Source: Lonepinella koalarum (GTDB lineage Bacteria > Pseudomonadota > Gammaproteobacteria > Enterobacterales > Pasteurellaceae). Taken from it: a DNA stretch of 64,000 bases. The position numbers were made by a program, and so were the translations under genes. Location: the NCBI RefSeq assembly GCF_004565475.1, contig NZ_SRHX01000006.1, forward strand, positions 1 to 64,000, given 5' to 3'. The notes under the pieces are model-generated. The model did no database searches and had not been told where the DNA came from. It saw only the letters and a program-made list of their open reading frames with translations. This document shows positions 49,181 through 59,249 of this stretch, one piece after another (position 1 is the stretch's first letter; each line of letters opens with the position of its first letter).

Positions 49181-50869
49181 TTAATTATTCAAACGTTTCG
49201 CCAATTCTTCATCACGCAACACACGGCGTAAAATTTTACCAATATTGCTTTTCGGCAATTCGTCACGGAATTCAATTTGTTTCGGAATTTTATAGCCAGT
49301 TAAATATTGGCGACAATGTTGACGTAGCTCATCACGGGTTAAGCTATCATCTTTTTTCACCACAAAAATTTTAATGGTTTCGCCAGATACTTCATGTGGA
49401 ACACCTATCGCTACCACTTCAGCCACTTTATAATTTAACATCACAACATCTTCAATTTCATTTGGATATACATTAAAACCTGACACCAAAATCATATCTT
49501 TTTTACGATCCACAATACGTAGAATACCTTTTTTATTCATTGTGACAATGTCACCTGTGGCTAACCAGCCATCTTTCAGTACTTCGCTAGTGGCTTCTGG
49601 GCGTTGCCAATAGCCTTGCATCACCTGAGCCCCTTTGACCCAAAGTTCGCCAGCTTCGCCTAAACTTGCTTCACTGCCGTCTTCTTTCAGAATTTTAATC
49701 TCTGTATTTGGGACCGGCAAACCAATACTACCGTCATGCACTAAACAATCTATCGTAGATGCTGCCACCAAAGGTGAACATTCGGTTAATCCATACCCCT
49801 CAATGATATTACAATCGGTTAATTCGTGCCAACGGGTTGCAATAGCTTGCTGAACTGGCATACCACCACCGACTGTTAATTTTAACCCTGAGAAATCAAC
49901 TTCTTTAAAATTCTCATTATTCAACAACGCATTAAACAAGGTATTTACCCCAGTTAACGCCACAAAATGGTGTTTTCTTAATTCTTTAATAAAGCCATCA
50001 ATATCACGTGGATTGGTGATTAATATCCCTGTTATGCCTAACTCAATAAATAACAAACAGTTCGCACAAAGTGCAAATACATGATACAACGGCAATGGTA
50101 AAATCGCCTTACGCTCACGATGATTATCTCCCACAAAAGGTTCGGCAATCCAACGAGCTTGCATCACATTCGCCACCATATTGCCATGCGACAACATCGC
50201 ACCTTTTGCCACCCCTGTCGTGCCACCAGTATATTGCAAAAAGGCTAAATCTGTTGGTTCTAATTCAGGGCGAACATATTGACGCATCTTGCCAATACTT
50301 AACACTTCACGAAAGGTTACTGCGTTTGGTAATTTATATTTGGGGACTAATTTTTTAACGTATTTCACTATAAAATTAACCAGCGTACGTTTACCAAAAG
50401 AAAGCTGATCTCCCATTCGCGTTAAAATAACATGCTTAACTGCGGTGTTAAATACGACCTTTTCTAAGGTTGAGGCAAAATTCGACACCACTACAATAGC
50501 CACTGCCCCACTATCTTGTAACTGATATTCTAATTCTCGTGGCGTATAAAGCGGATTGACATTTACTACAATTAAACCAGCACGCAACACACCAAATAAG
50601 GCTATCGGATATTGCAATAAATTCGGCATCATTAATGCAACACGATCACCACGCTTAAGTTTTAATTCATTTTGTAAATAAGCTGCAAAAGCCCGACTAC
50701 GTTCTTCCAATTTACGAAAAGTCAATGCTTTGCCCATATTAATATAAGCTGGACGATCAGGATGTTTTTGTACTGCACTATCAAACATATCCAATAAATT
50801 AGCATATTTATTAATATTAACTTCTTTTTCCAGCCCTTTAGGGTAATTCTCAATCCATAACTTTTTCAT
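49181..50869 (-). CDS. fadD: Long-chain fatty acid-CoA ligase
   Basis: Activates exogenous fatty acids to acyl-CoA at the inner membrane. 562 residues (E. coli 561). AMP-binding motif [31 protein letters not shown], and the C-terminal FACS signature [16 protein letters not shown] with [20 protein letters not shown]. It lies 35 bp from slp. In this family, which often lacks full beta-oxidation, the acyl-CoA probably feeds phospholipid synthesis; that is inference. Confidence 0.96.
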   Translation of the reverse strand: MKKLWIENYPKGLEKEVNINKYANLLDMFDSAVQKHPDRPAYINMGKALTFRKLEERSRAFAAYLQNELKLKRGDRVALMMPNLLQYPIALFGVLRAGLIVVNVNPLYTPRELEYQLQDSGAVAIVVVSNFASTLEKVVFNTAVKHVILTRMGDQLSFGKRTLVNFIVKYVKKLVPKYKLPNAVTFREVLSIGKMRQYVRPELEPTDLAFLQYTGGTTGVAKGAMLSHGNMVANVMQARWIAEPFVGDNHRERKAILPLPLYHVFALCANCLLFIELGITGILITNPRDIDGFIKELRKHHFVALTGVNTLFNALLNNENFKEVDFSGLKLTVGGGMPVQQAIATRWHELTDCNIIEGYGLTECSPLVAASTIDCLVHDGSIGLPVPNTEIKILKEDGSEASLGEAGELWVKGAQVMQGYWQRPEATSEVLKDGWLATGDIVTMNKKGILRIVDRKKDMILVSGFNVYPNEIEDVVMLNYKVAEVVAIGVPHEVSGETIKIFVVKKDDSLTRDELRQHCRQYLTGYKIPKQIEFRDELPKSNIGKILRRVLRDEELAKRLNN

Positions 50870-50904
50870 ATAAATCCTTATTCTTCTTTTATTCTTTCAT
50901 AATA

Positions 50905-51453
50905 TTAACGCAACACATAACGCACTTTCGGTTGAGCCAACCAGAATCGTCCCATAAATCTCCAACGTGGTCCAAAACCAAAAGGATAATCATCCCAATC
51001 ATCATATTCATAGTAGTATTCTTTCTCTAACCGCCACTGCTTAAAGGCTTGCACACTTACCACTGGATATTGATAGTCTGCTTGATCAACTTTACCCATT
51101 TCTTTCCCTGTCAACTTGCCTTTTACCGTAATATATTGATCTTTCAAACTTTCCGGATCCACAAACCCTTTCAAATAAGCAATAAAACGACCATTTGTCG
51201 AACTATCCAATACTGGTTTTGCAGAAAATGACGAGACTTGCAAACTCAACACTTCTATCTTAGTTTGCTCATTTTGAGCCGTAACGGACAATACTTTGCC
51301 GCCCAAACGGACATCTTTACATTGACAAGCATAATGATCTTGCTCAATATCCTTTAAATTCTGGATAGTGAATTCGTCTTTTTCCAAGCCTTGCGGTGGA
51401 TTAACGCAACCGACTAATAAAAGTGCGGTGATAAAAAACAATATTTTTTTCAT
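50905..51453 (-). CDS. slp: Slp family outer-membrane lipoprotein
   Basis: Starvation-inducible lipoprotein family, 182 residues. MKKILFFITALLLVGC is a lipoprotein signal with Cys16 as the lipidated residue. The body has the Slp pattern RLGGKVLSVTAQNEQTKIEVLSL..., and a Tyr/Asp-rich tail (YYYEYDDWDDYPFGFGP). The exact role is unknown. It is 21 bp after tsaB, the same position as yeaY in E. coli. Confidence 0.9.
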   Translation of the reverse strand: MKKILFFITALLLVGCVNPPQGLEKDEFTIQNLKDIEQDHYACQCKDVRLGGKVLSVTAQNEQTKIEVLSLQVSSFSAKPVLDSSTNGRFIAYLKGFVDPESLKDQYITVKGKLTGKEMGKVDQADYQYPVVSVQAFKQWRLEKEYYYEYDDWDDYPFGFGPRWRFMGRFWLAQPKVRYVLR

Positions 51454-51474
51454 AGCAACACCTTATTTTGATAG

Positions 51475-52188
51475 TTATTCTCTACCGGGTAATTTTTTCC
51501 ACGTCACTTCATTACGCAAATACACGGGTTCAATTTCTGTGGCAGCAATAGTCTGCTTGGCAAACCACATTGGCACGGCAACAGAAAGCATATATTTTGC
51601 CGATGGCAAAGTAATTTCACTGTTTTTAGCCACATTATTTAACGATAAATAGGCTTGCCATCCTGTACCAACAGTTAACCAATTTCCGCTTAATGTATTA
51701 GCCTGCTCAAGCAATCTTTGTGGTGAACACACTTGTTCGGTAATTATTTCTTGCCATTGCAAAAACTCGCCAATTTCCAACCGCACTTTTTCCGCTTTTA
51801 AGGCTGAAAAATACACTTCATTCATACGAGCATCAATCGCGCAAAGTACCTGTTCTGCTTGATGTTGTTGGTACGCCGCTTGAGCCATGGCAGTCAAATT
51901 AGACACCGCAATCACTGGCAAATCCACACCAAAAGCTAACCCTTGAGCCACACTTGCCCCTACTCTCACCCCCGTAAAACTGCCCGGACCACGTCCAAAT
52001 ACCAACGCATCCAATTGGTTAAGCCGTAAGCCCGATTGCCCTAAAATCTGATCAATCATAGGTAGAATTCGTTTAGTATGGGTACGTTGTGCCACCTCAT
52101 CTAAATGAGTAATTTCGCCCTGATGCAGTAATGCTACAGAACAGGCCTCCGTTGAAGTGTCAATAGCAAGTAAAGTTAGCTTTGTCAT
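51475..52188 (-). CDS. tsaB: tRNA t6A modification protein TsaB
   Basis: ASKHA-fold partner of TsaD and TsaE in threonylcarbamoyladenosine synthesis. MTKLTLLAIDTSTEACSVAL, the THTKRILPMID segment (HxxxH not complete, as usual in TsaB) and FGRGPGSFTGVRVGASVAQG are typical. 237 residues (E. coli 231). Its start is 15 bp from the stop of the GST gene. Confidence 0.95.
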   Translation of the reverse strand: MTKLTLLAIDTSTEACSVALLHQGEITHLDEVAQRTHTKRILPMIDQILGQSGLRLNQLDALVFGRGPGSFTGVRVGASVAQGLAFGVDLPVIAVSNLTAMAQAAYQQHQAEQVLCAIDARMNEVYFSALKAEKVRLEIGEFLQWQEIITEQVCSPQRLLEQANTLSGNWLTVGTGWQAYLSLNNVAKNSEITLPSAKYMLSVAVPMWFAKQTIAATEIEPVYLRNEVTWKKLPGRE

Positions 52189-52203
52189 AGTGTTCCATGT
52201 TTA

Positions 52204-52818
52204 TTATTGTGGTGCAGTTTCTGCCAGCACAGGGTATTTTGCATTCATCTGATCTGACCATTTTACTAGATTTGGAAAATTTTTACCAAAATCCACGCCT
52301 AATTTTTGCTCACGCAAATGCCACCAATCAATCACGCCCACCGCACAAATGGTGCCAATATTCAGTTCCGTAGCAAATTCTGCCAAGTTCTGTTCCAACA
52401 TGGCAAAACTTCGCAGATTACGCTCTACTAATTGCTGATGTCGTTCTGTCCACCATTCCGCTTTGGGACGCAATAAAATTTCCGCAATCATTGGCAAGGT
52501 ATTTTCCATAATCCCATCCGCCAAATTATGCAACGCCAACACATTCCAACGTGCCTTGCCCTCTTTCGGAAACAGTGTTGCATTTTTGCCTTTATTATCT
52601 AAATATTCTGCAATCAACAGACTACCAAACAACCAACGCCCACAATTGCGTTGCAATGCGGGTACACGCCCAAGGGGATTATCCTGATTATGTGGCGAGT
52701 GGGGATCAAAAGAAGAACTAACGGGCAACAGCGCAATGTTATCTTCAAGCTGATGATGTTTCATCGTGACGAGCACTTTACGCACAAAAGGGCTAGTGGT
52801 GGAATACCAAAGTTTCAT
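52204..52818 (-). CDS. Glutathione S-transferase family protein (YibF-like)
   Basis: 204 residues. The N-terminal thioredoxin-like domain MKLWYSTTSPFVRKVLVTMK contains the Ser of the SPF-x-R active-site segment, then NPLGRVPAL with the conserved cis-Pro; the C-terminal helical domain includes AVGVIDWWHLR. AAGGAGTTCTCT precedes ATG 52816-52818; the longer frame to 52869 has no support. It is inserted between yoaA and tsaB relative to the enteric order and is probably cotranscribed with tsaB. Substrate unknown. Confidence 0.9.
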   Translation of the reverse strand: MKLWYSTTSPFVRKVLVTMKHHQLEDNIALLPVSSSFDPHSPHNQDNPLGRVPALQRNCGRWLFGSLLIAEYLDNKGKNATLFPKEGKARWNVLALHNLADGIMENTLPMIAEILLRPKAEWWTERHQQLVERNLRSFAMLEQNLAEFATELNIGTICAVGVIDWWHLREQKLGVDFGKNFPNLVKWSDQMNAKYPVLAETAPQ

Positions 52819-52942
52819 AGAGAACTCCTTTTTGTCTGAATTTGAATGCAATATAGCATATTTTAACAAAGTAAATCAAAGAAGTGTTGACACTGCTGAG
52901 AGTATGGTCGAAAATTCCGAAAAATGACAAAGGAGTGATAAA

Positions 52943-53023
52943 ATGGGTTGGACATTTGGATTGGTGGTATTCCTTATTTTTGTATGTGCATGGGGTGCTT
53001 TTGCTCATTATGCGTCAAAATAG
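52943..53023 (+). CDS. Small membrane protein, 26 residues, unknown function
   Basis: MGWTFGLVVFLIFVCAWGAF then AHYASK and stop. One hydrophobic helix nearly fills the protein. The ribosome site AAAGGAGTGATAAA is near perfect, and TTGACA (52889-52894) lies upstream as a possible -35 box. It is divergent from the GST gene and converges on the 3' end of yoaA, 30 bp away. No family is recognised; size and layout are like accessory subunits of membrane complexes (CydX type), but no motif proves that. Confidence 0.6.
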   Translation: MGWTFGLVVFLIFVCAWGAFAHYASK

Positions 53024-53053
53024 GCAAAATTAGCGTCCAAAAGGTGGAACATA

Positions 53054-54973
53054 TTATTCCGCCTTGATTTTCTGCAAAAAATCCACCACTTTGCCCAAAT
53101 CTCTCGTTCGTTTCGCATTGGGTAAACTCTTCAAAAAAGTTTCGCCGTAAGGACGATTGACCAATCGGCTGTCACAAATAATCACTGCACCACGGTCGGT
53201 GACATCACGAATTAATCGCCCCACCCCTTGTTTTAAGGCAATCACCGCTTCGGGAATTTGCAAATCATTAAAAGGTTCGCCACCCTGTAACTTACAATCT
53301 TCAATGCGAGCTTTGAGCAAAGGTTCATCAGGCGAGGTAAAAGGCAGTTTGTCAATAATCACCAAAGACAAAGCATCACCACGCACATCCACCCCTTCCC
53401 AAAAGCTGGAAGTCGCCACCAATACGCTGTGATCTTCTTTAATAAATTGCTCCAACAACTTGGCTTTCGATATTTCCCCTTGCAACAAAATGGAAAGCGA
53501 ACTGTTGGCACGGAAATATTCCGCCAAGCCTTTCATCATAAAATAAGAGGTGCAAAGCATAAAACAACGCCCTTGATTGGCTTCAATTACGGGCAATAGC
53601 ATTTCTGCTAGCTGTGGTAAGGTGTGTTTTTGGTTGCTACTTGGCAGAAAACGAGGTACGCAAAGCAAGGCTTGTTCGGGGTAATTAAAGGGGCTTTGTA
53701 ACACTTTTTGATCGGCGTTCTGAATGCCTAAACGATGGCAAAAATGCTGGAAACTGCCGCCCACTTCAAGGGTAGCAGAGGTGAAAATCCACGCTGCTTT
53801 TTGATTCGCCATTTGTTCGCCGAATTTATCGGCCACCGTCAATGGCGTAATATGCAAGCCAAATTGGCGGTTAAAGGTTTCATACCAATAACAATAGCCC
53901 GTAATGCTGGTGTCCGCGAGTCTTGTGAGCTGTTTTTTCACCGCATTCAAACGATCATAAATGCTGTCCAAGGTTTGCGAACGCCCTAAAGCCAGTTTCA
54001 CCACCTCCGCAGTGAAGTCCAGTTTTTCCTGCAAAATTTCTAAGCCTTTTTGCACCGCAGTTTGTCGCAATAAATCCCGCCAATTGCCCCGTTGATTGCC
54101 TTCTCCCAGCAACAAGCGAAAATCCTGCACCATTTTTTGCAGATGATCACTTGCTACCCCAAGCTGCTGCATATCTTTCACTTCGGTGCGGTAAACAATT
54201 TGTAAATCCTTACAAAGATCAAACAGTTGGCGAGAAGTCAGCGATTGCCCAAAATAGTGGCTGGCGATGTCGGGCAGTTGATGGGCTTCGTCAAAAATAA
54301 TCACTTCCGCATCAGGAATGAGTTCCGCAAAACCGCTTTCTTTCACTGCCATATCCGCACAAAATAAATGATGATTGACCACCACTAAATCCGCTGCCAA
54401 GGCTTTTTTGCGAGCCAATGCCACATAACAATCGGCATAATGAGGGCAATCTGTGCCTAAACAGCTGTCGGTGGTGCTGACTAATTGCGGCAAAATCGGG
54501 CTGTCTTCGGCAAGGGTGGAACATTCCGACAAATCCCCCGTTTTGGTGGCAAGTTGCCATTTTTGCACTTTGCTTAAATCCACCAAAATGGATTTATCCC
54601 CCACCAAGCCCATATATTTCACCTGCTCCAAGCGTTCCAAACAAAGATAGTTGGCTCGCCCTTTGAGCAAGGCGATTTTGCCCGTGTAATTTAAGGCTTG
54701 TTGAATGGCAGGTAAATCCCGTTTAAACAGCTGATCTTGCAGATTTTTTGAGCCCGTGGAAATAATGGTTTTCTTTTTTACCAATAATGCAGGGGCGAGA
54801 TAAGCAAAGGTTTTGCCCGTGCCAGTGCCAGCCTCCACCACAAGTGCGGTGCGATTTTTAATTGTTTTTTCCACCGCAGTTGCCATGTCTAATTGTTCTC
54901 GTCTGGGACGAAAACCATTAATCTGCTGACTTAACGCACCGGTTTCAGAGAAAATGTTGATTATTTCGGACAT
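53054..54973 (-). CDS. yoaA: DinG/XPD-family ATP-dependent DNA helicase YoaA
   Basis: Iron-sulfur SF2 helicase involved in replication fork repair. 639 residues (E. coli 636). Walker A is VVEAGTGTGKTFAYLAPALL, four cysteines of the FeS domain lie in the segment with CLGTDCPHYADCYVAL (plus an earlier Cys), and the DEAH box is IIFDEAHQLPDIA. C-terminal motifs ATSSFWEGVDVRGDALSLVI and QGVGRLIRD are intact. Several sampled 60-base lines are 47-50% GC, above neighbours, though others are near 38%. It heads the yoaA-tsaB-slp-fadD-rnd block. Confidence 0.95.
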   Translation of the reverse strand: MSEIINIFSETGALSQQINGFRPRREQLDMATAVEKTIKNRTALVVEAGTGTGKTFAYLAPALLVKKKTIISTGSKNLQDQLFKRDLPAIQQALNYTGKIALLKGRANYLCLERLEQVKYMGLVGDKSILVDLSKVQKWQLATKTGDLSECSTLAEDSPILPQLVSTTDSCLGTDCPHYADCYVALARKKALAADLVVVNHHLFCADMAVKESGFAELIPDAEVIIFDEAHQLPDIASHYFGQSLTSRQLFDLCKDLQIVYRTEVKDMQQLGVASDHLQKMVQDFRLLLGEGNQRGNWRDLLRQTAVQKGLEILQEKLDFTAEVVKLALGRSQTLDSIYDRLNAVKKQLTRLADTSITGYCYWYETFNRQFGLHITPLTVADKFGEQMANQKAAWIFTSATLEVGGSFQHFCHRLGIQNADQKVLQSPFNYPEQALLCVPRFLPSSNQKHTLPQLAEMLLPVIEANQGRCFMLCTSYFMMKGLAEYFRANSSLSILLQGEISKAKLLEQFIKEDHSVLVATSSFWEGVDVRGDALSLVIIDKLPFTSPDEPLLKARIEDCKLQGGEPFNDLQIPEAVIALKQGVGRLIRDVTDRGAVIICDSRLVNRPYGETFLKSLPNAKRTRDLGKVVDFLQKIKAE

Positions 54974-55041
54974 TGTTTATTTATTTTATGATTAATTTTG
55001 CGGTATATTGTAGCATCTCAATTCCACCAAAAGGAAAATTT

Positions 55042-55860
55042 ATGAAATCCACTTTAATCAAACCAATTTGTAATGAATTATCCCTTTATCAATATAATGA
55101 AATTGCTGTGTTAGAACTCGATCACCCAATAGGAACAGCAAAAATCGCTTTACAAGGTGCACATTTATTCAGTTGGAAACCAGCACATTGTCAACAAGAT
55201 GTATTTTGGTTAAGTGAAATGGAACCCTTTAAACGAGGTTCGGCAATTCGTGGTGGTGTACCGATTTGTTTCCCATGGTTTGGTAATAACGGTACGCCAG
55301 CACATGGTTTTGCTCGCATCAGCTTATGGGATGTAACCGATTATGATATTCAACCGAATAAAGTAACATTAACCTTTTCTTTATTTGCCACGGATAAAAC
55401 GCCAATTGCGCAAATCAACATGATATTTACGGCACAATGCGAATTAATCTTTACCAATTATCAGCAAGAAAACGCTCAACTAGCTTTACATAGTTATTTT
55501 AATGTAGGTGATATTGAACAGATACAATTACATAATTTACCCACCACGACCTTTAATTCCCTTACCCAACAACAAGAAAATGTGCCATCGCCACGCACTA
55601 TCGGGGAAAATATAGATTGTATTTATACCGCAGAAAACGGTGCTACGTTCATTGAAGATCAAATAAACCAACGCACTATTATCGTTGAACACATTAACGC
55701 ATCCGACATCGTGGTGTGGAATCCATGGCATAAACCCACTAGCAGTATGTCAGACATCGGATATAAAACCATGGTTTGTGTGGAAAGCGCACGGATTAAA
55801 CAACCGTTAAAGCAAGAATCTGTCGGCGTAAAAATTCAAATAAAAAACACCGCAGTTTAA
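55042..55860 (+). CDS. yeaD: D-hexose-6-phosphate mutarotase (YeaD/HI1317-like)
   Basis: Aldose-1-epimerase-fold enzyme for hexose 6-phosphate anomers. 272 residues from ATG 55042, preceded by AAAGGAAAATTT; the frame to 54973 is not supported. Motifs RGGVPICFPWFGNNGTPAHG, with the catalytic His, and ASDIVVWNPWHKP are present. The catalytic Glu is likely in VCVESARI. It converges with an AEC transporter with only 4 bp between stop codons. Confidence 0.92.
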   Translation: MKSTLIKPICNELSLYQYNEIAVLELDHPIGTAKIALQGAHLFSWKPAHCQQDVFWLSEMEPFKRGSAIRGGVPICFPWFGNNGTPAHGFARISLWDVTDYDIQPNKVTLTFSLFATDKTPIAQINMIFTAQCELIFTNYQQENAQLALHSYFNVGDIEQIQLHNLPTTTFNSLTQQQENVPSPRTIGENIDCIYTAENGATFIEDQINQRTIIVEHINASDIVVWNPWHKPTSSMSDIGYKTMVCVESARIKQPLKQESVGVKIQIKNTAV

Positions 55861-55864
55861 ATAA

Positions 55865-56818
55865 TTAGATAAAACCACCATGCTTTAACCACATTAATAT
55901 CAGAGAAGAAACCAACAATGAACCAACGGTAGTAATACCAATAATATTTGCTACCGTGGTGCCATTTCCCCCCATCGCTTTAGTCATGGTATAAGCGGCA
56001 GATGCCAACGGTGTAATTGCCATTAACAATACAATCCCCATATTGATGCCACTTAATCCCACCAGTTGAGCCAAAAATAACATTAATAAAGGCGACACCA
56101 AGAGACGACCTAAACTTCCCCATGTCGCCACTTTTGATGTGTTCATTAAGCTACGAAGATTAATGCTGGCTCCGGCACAAATTAACGCAAAAGGCAACGT
56201 TATATCCGCTAAATAATGCCCTGTTGTAGCAAAAGGTTTTGGTAACTGAAAATGTATTACATTTGCCAAGAAACCCAATACAATAGCAATAATTAATGGA
56301 TTTTTCGCCACTTGTTTTATCATTTGCCAAATCGTGATTTTTTCATTGGATAAAGCACGCGTTAAAGTAATCACGGCTAAAATATTATACACAAAAATTA
56401 ATGCGGCAGAATAAATAGACGCTGGCGTCAGCGCTTGTTGACCATAAGCATTCACGCAAAATGCTAACCCTAAAATACCATTATTGCCTCGATAAAAGGA
56501 TTGTACTAGATTACTTCGCTCTCGTTTTTCTGCGACAAATCGGCTCGCTAAACACTCACCGATTAAAAACAGTAAGACAGTACCACCAATTCCCACTAAA
56601 AGTAATTTTATTTGTGAAAAATAGTCAATTTCTTTACCATAAACACTAAAAAATAGCATTAATGGCAAAGTAATATTAAAAATCACTTTGGTCGCTTGAT
56701 CGCAAAAACGTTCATCGATCACTTGTGAACGACGTAACCACATCCCCAACAACAGCAAGAGAATAATCGGTAGCGTGACATTTAACGAAAATAAAAAAGA
56801 TGAAATAAATTGTTCCAT
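55865..56818 (-). CDS. AEC (auxin efflux carrier) family transporter
   Basis: 317 residues, ten predicted helices in two inverted halves typical of AEC permeases: ILLLLLGMWLRRSQVIDERF at the N-terminus and DITLPFALICAGASINLRSL as the family signature, with the C-terminal TTVANIIGITTVGSLLVSS. Bacterial members export malonate, malate, lactate or amino acids; the substrate here is unknown. It stands alone. Confidence 0.88.
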   Translation of the reverse strand: MEQFISSFLFSLNVTLPIILLLLLGMWLRRSQVIDERFCDQATKVIFNITLPLMLFFSVYGKEIDYFSQIKLLLVGIGGTVLLFLIGECLASRFVAEKRERSNLVQSFYRGNNGILGLAFCVNAYGQQALTPASIYSAALIFVYNILAVITLTRALSNEKITIWQMIKQVAKNPLIIAIVLGFLANVIHFQLPKPFATTGHYLADITLPFALICAGASINLRSLMNTSKVATWGSLGRLLVSPLLMLFLAQLVGLSGINMGIVLLMAITPLASAAYTMTKAMGGNGTTVANIIGITTVGSLLVSSLILMWLKHGGFI

Positions 56819-57140
56819 ACATCACCATGAGATTAACGCTAGGCTTGAAATTTGATAAATAAACACCATTTTCTACTATAACAAAAGACTTTATATTTTA
56901 CCAATGGATAGCTATTTTATAAGGAAAAATGATGAAACTCATGATTTAAATGGTGTAACATCCATTGAAATTAAATGAGATGTTGCTATTGCCCGGGTGT
57001 TAAATCTAGCCTAGTTTATTGTTAATTCATCTAGGAAATAGTTACCGTTAATCATCATACCTTTTTGTTTGTTGCGAATTGTTTTTTGTTAGTTGAGATT
57101 TCGGTATTGTTCAGTTTTTTTTATTATTATGGGAGTTTTT
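56819..57140. other. Intergenic region of 322 bp with a possible minute leader ORF
   Basis: The only notable item is a 6-codon frame MMKLMI and stop at 56929-56949, preceded by a good ribosome site AAGGAAAA. It may be a leader or a degraded gene start. Otherwise I see AT-rich sequence, a CCCGGG at about 56993, and no structural gene. Confidence 0.3.
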
Positions 57141-57494
57141 ATGAATCAAAATATAATACCAAATGGTGATGACCAACGATCTACTTTATGGATTGCTTAC
57201 GCCCTATTTGGTGCAGGCATTCTGTTTGGGGGATTGCCTGCCATTGCGGGTGTCATTCTCGCTTATATTAAAAAAGAGGAAGTTTTTGGTGCCTACCAAG
57301 ATCACTATCGTTTCTTAATCCGAACTTTCTGGGGAACCTTATTAGGTTTTGTGCTTGGTGGAATACTTACTATTATTGGCATTGGGGCATTAATTATTTT
57401 TGCTGTGTCTATTTGGTACATTTTCCGTGTAGTGGTTGGTGCATTACGTTTAAAAGAAAATGCCACTATTACACCAACAGGTTGGTTTAAATAA
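57141..57494 (+). CDS. Small DUF4870-like membrane protein
   Basis: 117 residues from ATG 57141 (ribosome site GGGAG). Three or four hydrophobic helices: LWIAYALFGAGILFGGLPAI then AGVILAYIKKE, and FLIRTFWGTLLGFVLGGILT with IIGIGALIIFAVSIWYIFRV. The FLIRTFW segment with a preceding Tyr-x-x-H matches DUF4870-type proteins. Function unknown. Confidence 0.8.
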   Translation: MNQNIIPNGDDQRSTLWIAYALFGAGILFGGLPAIAGVILAYIKKEEVFGAYQDHYRFLIRTFWGTLLGFVLGGILTIIGIGALIIFAVSIWYIFRVVVGALRLKENATITPTGWFK

Positions 57495-57553
57495 TCATTT
57501 AAAAAACTCTATTTTATGAAGTGAAGTAAGATGTTTTGTTGTTAACCATAAAA

Positions 57554-57577
57554 AAACGGTGGAATAGACCACCGTTT
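57554..57577 (-). terminator. Terminator of pykA
   Basis: AAACGGTGG and CCACCGTTT form a 9-bp stem with a 6-base loop; TTTT and ATGG follow on the minus strand. It lies 22 bp past the pyruvate kinase stop. Confidence 0.88.
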
Positions 57578-57599
57578 GCTCAATATAGATTCCTATCTA

Positions 57600-59039
57600 T
57601 TATTCCACGATTAATGTACGACAAGTATTTGTATCACCATTACCTAATGGATCACCATGGGTTAATAAGACAAGATCGCCTGAAACCAAGAAGCCTTTAT
57701 CTTTTAATAACTGTACAGCTTGTTTAGTACTTTCTGCAGTACGTGATTCACCATCACAGAAAACAGGCGTTACCCCACGATATAATGCACAAAGATTCAA
57801 TGTAGATTGATGGCGTGATAAGGCAAAAATAGGTAATCCAGAACTAATGCGTGACATCAATTTTGCAGTATAACCAGTACTTGTCATTGCAATGATGGCT
57901 GCCACACCTTTCATGTGGTTTGCTGCATACATTGCAGAGAATGCCACAGATTCACCAATAGTATCAAATTGAACATCCATACGATGACGAGAAACGTTAA
58001 TACTTGGCATTTTTTCCGCACCCAAACAGACTTTTGCCATCGTTGAAACAGTTTCAGCTGGATATTGACCAGCAGCAGTTTCAGCCGAAAGCATTACTGC
58101 ATCTGTACCATCTAATACGGCATTTGCCACATCCATTACTTCTGCCCGAGTTGGCATTGGGTTGCTAATCATGGATTCCATCATTTGGGTTGCAGTAATC
58201 ACTACACGATTTAAACGGCGTGAACGACGAATTAATTTTTTCTGTACGCCAACTAATTCCGGATCACCGATTTCTACCCCCAAATCGCCACGCGCCACCA
58301 TAATCACATCAGAAGCTAAGATAATATCATCCATCGCAGCATCATCAACGACAGTTTCAGCACGTTCTACTTTGGCGACGATTTTCGCCTCTAAACCTGC
58401 TTCTTTAGCTAATTGACGAGCATAATTTAAATCTGCACTTGAACGTGGGAAAGATACGGCTAAATAATCGACACCAATACGAGCCGCCGTGATAATATCC
58501 GCTTTATCTTTTTCAGTTAATGCATCTGCAGATAAACCACCGCCTAATTTGTTAATTCCTTTATTATTTGATAATGGACCACCAACCGTTACTTCAGTAA
58601 ATACCTTCGCACCTTCGGTCGCTAATACTTTCAATTGAACTCGACCATCATCTAATAATAAAATATCGCCGGGTACCACATCTTGTGGTAATGTTTTATA
58701 ATCTAAACCAACGGCATTTTGATTACCTTCACCTTTCGGCAATTCAGCATCTAAAACAAATTTATCACCCACATTTAAGAAAATTTTACCGTCTTTAAAG
58801 GTAGATACACGAATTTTAGGTCCTTGTAAGTCTCCTAAGATTGCCACATTTTTGCCTAATCTTTTAGCAATTTCGCGTACTTTATTTGCACGTTCAATAT
58901 GATCTTCTGGCGTACCATGAGAAAAATTCATACGTACAACATTCGCACCCGCTTCAATAATTTTTTCTAAATTATTACCTTTATCAGTAGATGGCCCCAT
59001 TGTACATACGATTTTTGTTCTTCTTAGCTTTCTAGACAT
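57600..59039 (-). CDS. pykA: Pyruvate kinase II
   Basis: Last step of glycolysis. 479 residues from ATG 59037-59039 (GGAGAAAGCA precedes it), like E. coli PykA (480). [39 protein letters not shown], the metal-site [11 protein letters not shown] and the signature [12 protein letters not shown] are seen. The C-terminal domain begins near [11 protein letters not shown]. It is the AMP-activated PykA type by length and sequence; the other isoenzyme is not in the window. Confidence 0.96.
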   Translation of the reverse strand: MSRKLRRTKIVCTMGPSTDKGNNLEKIIEAGANVVRMNFSHGTPEDHIERANKVREIAKRLGKNVAILGDLQGPKIRVSTFKDGKIFLNVGDKFVLDAELPKGEGNQNAVGLDYKTLPQDVVPGDILLLDDGRVQLKVLATEGAKVFTEVTVGGPLSNNKGINKLGGGLSADALTEKDKADIITAARIGVDYLAVSFPRSSADLNYARQLAKEAGLEAKIVAKVERAETVVDDAAMDDIILASDVIMVARGDLGVEIGDPELVGVQKKLIRRSRRLNRVVITATQMMESMISNPMPTRAEVMDVANAVLDGTDAVMLSAETAAGQYPAETVSTMAKVCLGAEKMPSINVSRHRMDVQFDTIGESVAFSAMYAANHMKGVAAIIAMTSTGYTAKLMSRISSGLPIFALSRHQSTLNLCALYRGVTPVFCDGESRTAESTKQAVQLLKDKGFLVSGDLVLLTHGDPLGNGDTNTCRTLIVE

Positions 59040-59249
59040 TGCTTTCTCCGTCACTAATTTTATTATTTGAAATGATAATATATTTACATCGCTATAACAT
59101 TGACAGCTATCTAGTTACCACGATAAAACTGGCGTGCATTATACGCTGAAAACGCTTTAAAAGCGAGATGTGTGAAAGAAAAATTTCCCATTGACATGTA
59201 CATAAATTTACGATTATATTTTGTTAAATTATTGTATAAGGGAAATCTG

